The notes beneath the pieces were generated by a model. It did no database searches. It saw only the letters and a list, made by a program, of their open reading frames with translations, and was not told the DNA's origin. Position numbers and translations under genes: made by a program. From Candidatus Heimdallarchaeota archaeon (lineage in GTDB: Archaea; Asgardarchaeota; Heimdallarchaeia; Heimdallarchaeales; Heimdallarchaeaceae): a stretch of DNA of 56,319 nucleotides. The stretch is from contig JAGLTB010000120.1 in the NCBI GenBank assembly GCA_023270155.1, positions 1 through 56,319 of the forward strand, read 5' to 3'. Positions 1-7,098 of this stretch are shown piece after piece. Numbering within the stretch: position 1 is the first letter of the stretch; every line of letters begins with the position of its first letter.

Positions 1-2
1 AT

Positions 3-719
3 TCCATTCCTATTCCAAGAATATTTGATATAGGATTGTTTCAAGAAGAAGAAAATAATAAGTTATTTTATTGCATAAGTGAGAAAGTTGAGGGTAAGAT
101 TCTCACTGACTACAGATATTCGGAACTTAAAATCATTGATCCCTTTGTAATTAGAATGTTAATCAAGATTCACAGAGTAGATATTTCTGACACAAAGAAT
201 TTTGGTAGTTGGAGTAAGTTTGAACAAACTTCCTACAAATCTTGGAAAAACTACATATTAGATTTTATTAAAGGTCAAAAGATATATTGGAACAAGATCT
301 ACTCTAATGGTATTTTCGAAAAAGAACTTCATCAAACTCTTTCAATAGAAATCGAGGAATTATTAGAATACAGTTCAGAAAAACGTCATCTTATTCATGG
401 AGATTATGGTTATGATAATGTTCTTGCAACTCCTAACGGGAAAATAACTGGAGTCATAGACTGGGAACATTCTATGTTTGGTGATTTTGTTTATGATATT
501 GCATGGCTTGATTTTTGGGGTTTTGTTCAAGAAAATAACTACTGCAAGATATACAAAAGAATTTATGAAAAAATTCATGATGATAAAATTATCAACTACA
601 ATGAAAGATTAAGATGTTATAGACTCTACATAGGCTTAGGAGCACTTGCTTTCTTTAGTGACTCATCTCAAAAGAAATCATACCTTTCAGCTAAAGAAAG
701 AGTTGAGAAACTAATCTAG
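3..719 (+). CDS. APH-type phosphotransferase (5' partial)
   Basis: The C-terminal part of a protein with the aminoglycoside/choline-kinase-like phosphotransferase fold. The catalytic loop reads HGDYGYDNVL and is followed by the metal-binding segment GVIDWEHSMFGDFVYDIAW, the usual pair of this family. The reading frame is open to the first base of the window, and the residues before the first possible start (a TTG at 36) include PIPRIFDIG, which resembles the family's N-terminal lobe. I therefore treat the gene as cut at its 5' end rather than starting at 36. Family members are usually 260-300 residues; 238 are visible. The substrate cannot be told: such enzymes act on antibiotics, choline, homoserine, sugars or other small molecules. 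It ends in TAG, so TAG is used as an ordinary stop here. Confidence 0.8.
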   Translation, partial: SIPIPRIFDIGLFQEEENNKLFYCISEKVEGKILTDYRYSELKIIDPFVIRMLIKIHRVDISDTKNFGSWSKFEQTSYKSWKNYILDFIKGQKIYWNKIYSNGIFEKELHQTLSIEIEELLEYSSEKRHLIHGDYGYDNVLATPNGKITGVIDWEHSMFGDFVYDIAWLDFWGFVQENNYCKIYKRIYEKIHDDKIINYNERLRCYRLYIGLGALAFFSDSSQKKSYLSAKERVEKLI

Positions 720-749
720 ATATATTAACTGTTGATTTGAGGAAAAACT

Positions 750-1286
750 ATGTCAAAAAAACAAAAAATGGGAACCTATGAACACTTCTGTATTCTAATC
801 AATGCTCAAGATAATTGGAAGGATCAAGACAAACAATTAATTCGAGATATTTCGTTATCACAAAGAAAGAAATATGTAGACTATGATTATCACTTCTATC
901 ACAAATTGACTTATCGAGACAAAAAACCTGACTATGGAGATTGCTTATTATGCAATCAAATATACAGTTTATTTTCTAATTTGAAAGGGAATAGAGAAGG
1001 GATTCTTTACCAAGGTCATCATTACTTGGAACCGGAGGATACCAAGGATATAGTAGAGTATATACAACTCATTCTTGCTAAAAATCAAGCTAAGAAAGTG
1101 TATATCTTATATTTAGATTCTCTAAAAGAACTCAAACGTGATGGAATTAATAAACTAAATAACGAGGAATTTAAAGAACTCATTAAAGAGGAGAGATACA
1201 CTCTAAAAGAATTCGAGACGCTGCTACAAGAAAACGAAATTAAGGAAAGAGTTCTTTACGAAATATTGAGGGAAAAATATTACTGA
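750..1286 (+). CDS. Hypothetical protein, 178 aa
   Basis: I do not recognise this protein. It starts at ATG with a GAGG ribosome binding site about 10 bases upstream and lies 30 bases after the phosphotransferase gene, so the two are probably co-transcribed. It is hydrophilic and rich in Lys, Glu and Tyr, with no signal peptide or membrane segment. It has a single CLLC cysteine pair around residue 68, not enough for a zinc ribbon. The last 60 residues look helical. Soluble and cytoplasmic by inference; function unknown. Confidence 0.6.
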   Translation: MSKKQKMGTYEHFCILINAQDNWKDQDKQLIRDISLSQRKKYVDYDYHFYHKLTYRDKKPDYGDCLLCNQIYSLFSNLKGNREGILYQGHHYLEPEDTKDIVEYIQLILAKNQAKKVYILYLDSLKELKRDGINKLNNEEFKELIKEERYTLKEFETLLQENEIKERVLYEILREKYY

Positions 1287-1359
1287 AGAGGGAAAGTCTA
1301 ATTAATCCAATCTCTTACACAATTATAGAAACAAAGTCACAACAAGAGAGTGAATCAAT

Positions 1360-1995
1360 ATGATTTTTACAGAAGAGTGTAAGGATGCAATTCTAAGAGG
1401 GAACATTGATCAAGCAAGAGATTTGGCTCATAAGGTGCTAGATGAGAAATTAGATGTTAACAATGCTATAGATGGATTCTCCTTGGCTATACGTGAGGCA
1501 GGAGATTTGTTTGAAGAAGGGGAATTTTTTTTACCAGAACTGATGCGTAGTGCTGAAGCAATGAAAGCTGCAATGACCATCTTTGAACCCGTTCTTAAGG
1601 AAAGAAAAGAAGATAGAAGTCTAGGGAAAATTGTAATTGGAACAATTGAAGGAGACATTCATGATATTGGTAAAACCCTTGTAGCAGCAATGCTTTCAGC
1701 AGAAGGCTTTGAAGTACATGATTTAGGAGCAGACGTTCCTATCTCAACTTTCATAGATAAAGCACTTGAAGTTGATGCTAATTTAATCTGTATCTCAGCT
1801 TTGTTGACTACAACAATGGTAGGTCAGAAAAAACTGATTGATAGCTTGAAAGAGAAAAATCTTAGAGATCGTTTCAAAGTTCTAATAGGAGGAGCACCAG
1901 TCTCCAAACAATGGGTAAAGGAAATAGGTGCAGATGGATCAGCTGAAAATGCAGTCAGCGCAGTTAAGCTTGCGAAAAAACTAATAGAATCATAA
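1360..1995 (+). CDS. Methyltransferase corrinoid protein (MtbC/MttC-like)
   Basis: A small cobalamin carrier protein that shuttles a methyl group between two methyltransferase active sites. It has the two usual parts: an N-terminal helical cap (residues 1-85) and a Rossmann-like B12 domain. The cobalt-ligand motif DxHxxG is clear, with Asp99, His101 and Gly104 in GDIHDIGKT, and is followed by the expected serine region (CISALLTTTM) and a GGAPV segment. The length of 211 residues fits MtbC, MttC and MtgC. It is the first gene of a run with a homocysteine methyltransferase, a MetH-type activation protein and an MttB-family protein, so it is probably the shared corrinoid subunit of all three. 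The start is ATG with a purine-rich GAGAGTGA just upstream. Confidence 0.92.
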   Translation: MIFTEECKDAILRGNIDQARDLAHKVLDEKLDVNNAIDGFSLAIREAGDLFEEGEFFLPELMRSAEAMKAAMTIFEPVLKERKEDRSLGKIVIGTIEGDIHDIGKTLVAAMLSAEGFEVHDLGADVPISTFIDKALEVDANLICISALLTTTMVGQKKLIDSLKEKNLRDRFKVLIGGAPVSKQWVKEIGADGSAENAVSAVKLAKKLIES

Positions 1996-1997
1996 TA

Positions 1998-2891
1998 GTG
2001 AATCAAATGGGGGATAAAAAACCAATTCTTGATTTACTTCAAGAACAGATAGTGATTCTTGATGGAGCAATGGGATCATTGTTAATGGATCAAGGATTAC
2101 CTGCAGGAACCCCCCCTGAAATTTGGAATGGTTCAAATTCTGATAAAATCAAGAAGATTCATAAAATGTATTTTAAAGCTGGATCGAATGTTGTTCTAAC
2201 TAATACTTTTGGTGGATCCGGCTTAAAACTAGCAGCTTACAAGCATGGAAATAACATTGAAGAATATAACCACAAGGCAGTTTCTATTGCTCTGGAAGCA
2301 TGTCCTGAAAATGGATATGTAGCAGGAGATATTGGCCCTTCAGGTGCTTTTCTGCCGCCAGTAGGAGACATAACTATAATCGACTTCGAATCAAATTATT
2401 TGGAGCAAATGCAGGTTTTAGCTGATGCGGGAGTTGACCTTTTCTTCATTGAAACAATGGTGGATTTAAGGGAAGCTGAAGCAGCTGTTAAAGCAGCAAA
2501 GAGTGTTTCCCAACTACCTGTTTTTGTTTCAATGACTTATAAAAAAACAAAAAGAGGTTTCTTTACAATCATGGGAAACTCAGTAGAACAATGTGTTGAT
2601 TCTCTTCAAAAGCTAGGAGTGGATGCAATTGGAGCTAATTGTACAATTGGAAGTGACGATATGATTGACTTAACCCAGGAATTGAATCAACTAACAGAGT
2701 TACCTATCATTGCAAAACCCAATGCTGGACTACCTCAATTAATCAATGGAGAGACAGTATATCCAACAAAATCAAAAGACTTTGCTAAAGATATTTCAAA
2801 GATAGTAGAAAACAATGCAAGAATTGTTGGTGGTTGTTGTGGGACAAATCCTGCGTTTATAGAAAAAATAGCTCAAATGGTTAAGGGGTAA
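1998..2891 (+). CDS. Homocysteine S-methyltransferase domain protein
   Basis: A free-standing homocysteine-binding methyltransferase module, equivalent to the first domain of cobalamin-dependent methionine synthase (MetH) or to BHMT. It starts with the barrel motif DGAMGSLL and carries the three zinc-binding cysteines that activate homocysteine: Cys215 in GANCTIG and Cys280/Cys281 in GGCCGTNP. At 297 residues it holds only this domain: there is no pterin-binding, B12 or activation domain. It follows the corrinoid gene by two bases and its start codon is GTG; an ATG at 2007 is equally possible and would remove three residues. Inferred role: take the methyl group from the neighbouring methyl-corrinoid protein to make methionine. 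Confidence 0.9.
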   Translation: MNQMGDKKPILDLLQEQIVILDGAMGSLLMDQGLPAGTPPEIWNGSNSDKIKKIHKMYFKAGSNVVLTNTFGGSGLKLAAYKHGNNIEEYNHKAVSIALEACPENGYVAGDIGPSGAFLPPVGDITIIDFESNYLEQMQVLADAGVDLFFIETMVDLREAEAAVKAAKSVSQLPVFVSMTYKKTKRGFFTIMGNSVEQCVDSLQKLGVDAIGANCTIGSDDMIDLTQELNQLTELPIIAKPNAGLPQLINGETVYPTKSKDFAKDISKIVENNARIVGGCCGTNPAFIEKIAQMVKG

Positions 2892-2895
2892 TTTA

Positions 2896-3540
2896 ATGAG
2901 AATTCTGGAAGATATTAAAATAACTCTAGATGATGATGAAATCATCAGATTATTGAGAAGTAAAAATTCTATGAAGAAAACACCACCAAAAAAAATGCTT
3001 GATGACATTAGCAAAATGAAAGAAATTGCTCTCGAATTAATTCATCCTAGAGGTGTATTCGAGTTTTTCGATAGCAACGAGCTGAAACCAAGATTCCTTT
3101 TCAGTAAATCTGAAAAAACTGCTTTTGCAGTATGCACCATTGGAAGAGAATTAGAAGAAAAAGTTTCAAGAACTATAGATGGTGGAGGATTGGCAGAAGG
3201 AGTAATATTGGATGCAATTGCGTCTCATGCAGCAGAAGAGACTGCGGAATTTGTCAATCAAAATATCTTAGAAGAAATTGAGAATGAGTTAAACGATAAG
3301 GAAGCAACTTGTAGGTTTAGTCCTGGTTATTGTCAATGGAATCTGGAGGAAGGACAGCAACTAATCTTTCAACTATTACCTACAGAAGTAGTTGATGTTA
3401 CATTAAGCGTATCAATGATGATGAAACCAATAAAATCTGTTTCTTTTGCAATAAATATTGGAGAAGAGATCGATAAAGATCTTGGAATAAGAAGTTGTGA
3501 AACCTGCGATTTAGTTAATTGTGCCTATCGAAGATCATGA
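2896..3540 (+). CDS. MetH activation-domain protein (stand-alone)
   Basis: Resembles the SAM-binding reactivation domain of cobalamin-dependent methionine synthase, encoded here as its own 214-residue protein. The segment RFSPGYCQWNLEEGQQL matches the family's R-x-SPGY-C signature. The domain re-methylates oxidised Co(II) corrinoid with SAM plus an electron donor. A separate gene for this domain is known from Thermotoga. The C-terminus has an extra cysteine cluster (CETCDLVNC) that could bind metal. Its ribosome binding site AAGGGGT overlaps the stop codon of the gene before it, so the two are translationally coupled. The cluster has no RamA-like ATP-dependent reactivator, so this protein probably does that job. 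Confidence 0.85.
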   Translation: MRILEDIKITLDDDEIIRLLRSKNSMKKTPPKKMLDDISKMKEIALELIHPRGVFEFFDSNELKPRFLFSKSEKTAFAVCTIGRELEEKVSRTIDGGGLAEGVILDAIASHAAEETAEFVNQNILEEIENELNDKEATCRFSPGYCQWNLEEGQQLIFQLLPTEVVDVTLSVSMMMKPIKSVSFAINIGEEIDKDLGIRSCETCDLVNCAYRRS

Positions 3541-3554
3541 ATCAAAGTTTTCTC

Positions 3555-3570
3555 GAAAAAGATTTTATAA
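3555..3570 (+). promoter_or_regulatory. BRE/TATA promoter before the MttB-family gene
   Basis: A purine run (GAAAAA) followed by TTTTATAA, a good archaeal BRE plus TATA box. A start of transcription would be expected about 25 bases downstream, near 3592, leaving a leader of about 25 bases with the RBS AGAAGGG. The methyltransferase may therefore be transcribed separately as well as by read-through from the three genes before it. Confidence 0.5.
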
Positions 3571-3616
3571 GCAGTAAGAGATACTAGTTTAGCCTATCTG
3601 AATAGAAGGGTTAACT

Positions 3617-5065
3617 ATGAGACCAAATATCAAAATTCTTGAAGATGAAATTAAAGAAAAAGTCTTCGTTGAAGCTATGGAAATACTTGAGGAAATTGGG
3701 TTCTTCGTAGAGAATCAGGAAGCTATAGAGATTCTCCAAGAAGCAGGATTAAATGTTGATGTTGAAAATAGAAGGGTTAAGCTCCCTCCCGATTTAGTTA
3801 AGAAATCTTTGCAATCAGCTCCATCATCTATCACTCTTTTTGATAGAGAAGGTAAGGAAGTAACAAAACTAGAAGGAGACAATATTTGTTTTGATCCAGG
3901 TTCAGCTGCTTTGAATGTTTTAGATCCTGAGACAAATAAAATAAGAACAGCAGTAACCAAGGATTTCATAGATTTTACAAAAGTAGTTGAACAACTTGAA
4001 CACATCCATGCTCAGAGTACTGCTATCATCTGTTCTGATGTTCCTGAGGTGGTGGGTGATAGGTATCGTCTTTATCTAGCTTTGATCTATTCCAAAAAAC
4101 CTATAGTAACAGGTACTTTTGCTAAAGAATCTTTTGAAGTTATGAAGGATATGCTTATTGCAGTCCGAGGTGATGAAAAAGAATTAAAAAACAAGCCTCT
4201 AGCAATCTTCGATGCATGTCCATCACCACCATTAAAATGGAGTAACTTAACTTGCCAAAGCATAATTGATTGTGCGAAATATGGAATACCTTCAGAATTC
4301 GTATCAATGCCTATGACAGGTGCAAATGCTCCCGTAACATTGCTTGGAGCAATTGTTCAACATGCAGCTGAGACTTTAGCAGGATTAGTAATAACTCAAC
4401 TTGTATCTCCAGGAGCTCCAGTTATCTGGGGAGGCTCACCAGCAGCTTTTGATATGAGAAAAGGAACTATGTACTTAGCTTCCGTTGATACTATCCTCAT
4501 TGATTTAGGGTATACAGAAATCGGTAAATATCTCAACCTACCTACTCATGCATATTTAGGAATGTCTGATGCTAAAATACTTGATATGCAAGCAGGTTTT
4601 GAAACAGGAATGGGGACTCTCCTTGCTGGAATAAAGGGTGTGAATATGATTTCAGGTGCAGGAATGATGAATTTTGAATCAACTCAAAGTATTCAGAAAG
4701 TTGTAATTGATAATGAAATCGCAGGAATGACATTTAAATTCATTAATGGGATTATACAGCGAGACGAACCTATAGCAAAGAATCTACTTAAAGTATTCCA
4801 AGAAAAAACACATCTTTTAGCTCATGACCATACATTAAAGTGGTTCAGAGAAGAACTTTACTTACCAAGTGAAGTTGTTGATAGATCTACCAAAGAAGAA
4901 TGGATAAGTAAAGGTCGAAAATCAATAGGAGATAGAGCGAATGAACAGGTTAAGAAGCTTCTTAAAAAATATCCAGGAGTTACTCTTGACAGAGATATTC
5001 TCTCTGATATTAGTGAAATCATTAAATACAAAGACAATGATTTTAGATCGAAATTAGATATCTGA
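3617..5065 (+). CDS. MttB-family (non-pyrrolysine) methyltransferase
   Basis: A member of the trimethylamine methyltransferase MttB superfamily; its 482 residues are close to full family length. These TIM-barrel proteins pass a methyl group from a methylated amine to a corrinoid protein. In the methanogen enzyme pyrrolysine is read from an in-frame TAG near residue 334. Here the matching segment (SDAKILDMQAGFETG) has Phe328 and the frame holds no TAG, so this belongs to the non-Pyl branch that includes glycine betaine methyltransferase (MtgB). The substrate is inferred to be a quaternary amine such as glycine betaine, proline betaine or carnitine. Its likely corrinoid partner is encoded at 1360-1995. 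No tetrahydrofolate- or coenzyme M-methylating partner is visible; a homocysteine methyltransferase sits in its place. Confidence 0.88.
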   Translation: MRPNIKILEDEIKEKVFVEAMEILEEIGFFVENQEAIEILQEAGLNVDVENRRVKLPPDLVKKSLQSAPSSITLFDREGKEVTKLEGDNICFDPGSAALNVLDPETNKIRTAVTKDFIDFTKVVEQLEHIHAQSTAIICSDVPEVVGDRYRLYLALIYSKKPIVTGTFAKESFEVMKDMLIAVRGDEKELKNKPLAIFDACPSPPLKWSNLTCQSIIDCAKYGIPSEFVSMPMTGANAPVTLLGAIVQHAAETLAGLVITQLVSPGAPVIWGGSPAAFDMRKGTMYLASVDTILIDLGYTEIGKYLNLPTHAYLGMSDAKILDMQAGFETGMGTLLAGIKGVNMISGAGMMNFESTQSIQKVVIDNEIAGMTFKFINGIIQRDEPIAKNLLKVFQEKTHLLAHDHTLKWFREELYLPSEVVDRSTKEEWISKGRKSIGDRANEQVKKLLKKYPGVTLDRDILSDISEIIKYKDNDFRSKLDI

Positions 5066-5130
5066 AAACATAATTTGAAATCATTGTGGCAGTAAAACTA
5101 ATAGAAATTCATTGGAATATAGCTTATCTT

Positions 5131-5139
5131 TTTATACTT
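5131..5139 (+). promoter_or_regulatory. TATA box before the 56-aa ORF
   Basis: TTTATACTT lies about 32 bases before the ATG at 5167. At the usual archaeal spacing, transcription would begin near 5160 and give a nearly leaderless message. It supports the short ORF that follows and could also drive the hydrolase gene at 5365. Confidence 0.4.
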
Positions 5140-5166
5140 ATTTGACAAGATATTAAGTTGATAAAT

Positions 5167-5337
5167 ATGCCAGTTGGAGAATTTCGTGAAGATAAATACG
5201 AACTTGCAGATCTTTCTTCAATCAATGTAGAGGGACTAGCATTATACGTAAATTTTATCGTACAGAAGTTAGATGAATTGATTGTGGCTTTTAATGAGTT
5301 AGAAGTAAAAGTTCTGAAAATGCAAATAAAATCTTAA
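5167..5337 (+). CDS. Small hypothetical protein, 56 aa
   Basis: An ATG-initiated ORF of 56 codons in the otherwise empty stretch between the MttB-family gene and the hydrolase gene. The product begins MPVGEFREDKYELADLSSIN and ends in an amphipathic helix with a hydrophobic heptad pattern (VNFIVQKLDELIVAFNELEVKVLKM), suggesting a small coiled-coil or oligomerising protein. A TATA box at the correct distance supports it. It ends 27 bases before the hydrolase start, so the two may be co-transcribed. I do not recognise a family, and at this length it could be chance. Confidence 0.45.
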   Translation: MPVGEFREDKYELADLSSINVEGLALYVNFIVQKLDELIVAFNELEVKVLKMQIKS

Positions 5338-5364
5338 AGCAAATAATTACGAGCGAATGAACAG

Positions 5365-7092
5365 ATGAGCAATCGTTTAACACAAGGAATGACTATACTG
5401 AATTATGGTGCTTTGTGCTTTAATTCGGTTTCAATAATCCTTGGATTCATTTATCTCTTCTTTCAAAATCAGACAACATTATGGATTCTATTTGGTGTTT
5501 TACTTCTTGTTAACTTTCTGTTTAATTTTGTATATCTATATCTCACTGGAAGATATATCAATGAAAACTCATCTTTGAGGAAAAAAATCAACATACTTAG
5601 TTACATCTATCTACTTTTTTCTCCCATTGCAGTACTATTAATGAACATGGGAAATATGCTTACTTCTGTAACATACTCCAACCTACTAAAGAATAATAAA
5701 GGTTCTTATATTATGGTTTTTATTGGATTTTTTGGTCTTCTATTTTTATGTTTAACAATCTCATTGATCATTCTCAAGCATAGAAAAGATGCAGACATCT
5801 GGATAGAAACTAAACAAAATGCAAAGAACGGTCAAATCCAAACTGAAAAAGGAAAAGGTCTTAGAATTGTTTTCCTTATGATAAGTTTAATACTTTTGGA
5901 ACTCGGAGTTCTGACTTCTTTAAGCATGGTTCTGGGTGGAACAAATTCAATGCTAGGTTTTCTTGGTATTGGGGTTGCTCACTTTGGTTTAACTTGGGGT
6001 ATTATTTTTGCTAGTATGCTAGTAATATTGCTCAAAAACCTGAAAAAAACAAATAGAATCATATTCTATACTGCTATGTTCTTCGGATTAACTGTCACTT
6101 CTTTTAGTTTACTTCCAACTCTTGCGATTCCAAGTACAATTAATCAAGCTAAATACAATTTTGATGAAGCCTTCAATCCTGTTTTTGGTGGGAATTGGGA
6201 ATCCGCTATTTCTCCTGGAGTTGAGGAGTACTTTCTCAAGAAACCGTACCATATAACACAATATTTCTTAGGAGCAAAACCTAAGGATTGTAAAATATTT
6301 GTAAACGTATTATATTTCAATGGATCTGTAAGTAGTTTCGAAGTTGATAAAAATATTCTGTTATATTTTGATGCATATCTTCCTCCAAATGGGGGTATAG
6401 GGCTTCCAGGGGAAAATTCTATCTTAATAAGAATACATGGTGGAGGATGGTCTTTTGGTGACAAAGGTCGAACTAATATGATGCAGATGAACAAATACTT
6501 TGCTGCTCAAGGATATGTTGTCTTTGATATTCAGTACGGATTATTTAATCGTGATAAATCTAATCCTTTTACACCTGATTATGTCAGAGGAGATTTTTCA
6601 AATGAAGATTTGGTTAGACACATTGGTAATTTCACTTATTTCTTGTCTTCTCATGCATCTGATTATGGAGCAAACTTGGATTCAGTTTTTGTATCGGGAA
6701 GTTCAGCAGGTGGACAATTAGCTTGTGCAACAGCTTTAGGACTGGATAGTGGTTTGTATTCAGATTTATTTAGTCCTGCATTAACAATACGAGGTTTAAT
6801 CCCTTATTATCCTGCAAATAGAATGAATGATCAAACTAATGTTTTTCAAAATCCAGCTTTATTAGTAGAAGCAACTAGTCCCCCTTGTTTAATTTTTCAA
6901 GGAAAACAGGATGGTTTGGTTGAACCTGAAAGATCTGAGGATTTATTAAACTCATATATATCAAAAGGGAATACTAATTGTGCGATACTTTATATGCCAT
7001 TCGCAGGTCATGCAAATGATTTCTATTTTACTAGCCAATATAATCAAATTTTTCTTTATTTTATGGAGAGATTCATGTATTTGTTTCACTAG
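5365..7092 (+). CDS. Membrane-anchored alpha/beta hydrolase (esterase/lipase-like)
   Basis: A two-part protein. Residues 1-265 hold about seven or eight hydrophobic membrane segments. Residues 290-575 are an alpha/beta hydrolase of the hormone-sensitive-lipase/BD-FAE type. The oxyanion-hole motif HGGGW starts at His358. The nucleophile elbow is GSSAG with Ser447, and the acid and base are probably Asp516 (GKQDG) and His549 (FAGHAND), a complete triad. If the topology is as expected, the hydrolase domain faces outside and may cut esters of lipids, peptides or polysaccharides; the substrate is not visible. Fusion to a polytopic membrane domain is unusual for this family. The gene ends 6 bases before the convergent exporter gene. 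Confidence 0.8.
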   Translation: MSNRLTQGMTILNYGALCFNSVSIILGFIYLFFQNQTTLWILFGVLLLVNFLFNFVYLYLTGRYINENSSLRKKINILSYIYLLFSPIAVLLMNMGNMLTSVTYSNLLKNNKGSYIMVFIGFFGLLFLCLTISLIILKHRKDADIWIETKQNAKNGQIQTEKGKGLRIVFLMISLILLELGVLTSLSMVLGGTNSMLGFLGIGVAHFGLTWGIIFASMLVILLKNLKKTNRIIFYTAMFFGLTVTSFSLLPTLAIPSTINQAKYNFDEAFNPVFGGNWESAISPGVEEYFLKKPYHITQYFLGAKPKDCKIFVNVLYFNGSVSSFEVDKNILLYFDAYLPPNGGIGLPGENSILIRIHGGGWSFGDKGRTNMMQMNKYFAAQGYVVFDIQYGLFNRDKSNPFTPDYVRGDFSNEDLVRHIGNFTYFLSSHASDYGANLDSVFVSGSSAGGQLACATALGLDSGLYSDLFSPALTIRGLIPYYPANRMNDQTNVFQNPALLVEATSPPCLIFQGKQDGLVEPERSEDLLNSYISKGNTNCAILYMPFAGHANDFYFTSQYNQIFLYFMERFMYLFH

Positions 7093-7098
7093 TTACAA

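Noticed and set aside
4589-4606. Possible pyrrolysine codon in the MttB-family gene
   Set aside because: The codon at the expected position is TTT and no TAG occurs in the frame. TAG is used as a normal stop elsewhere, for example at 717-719.
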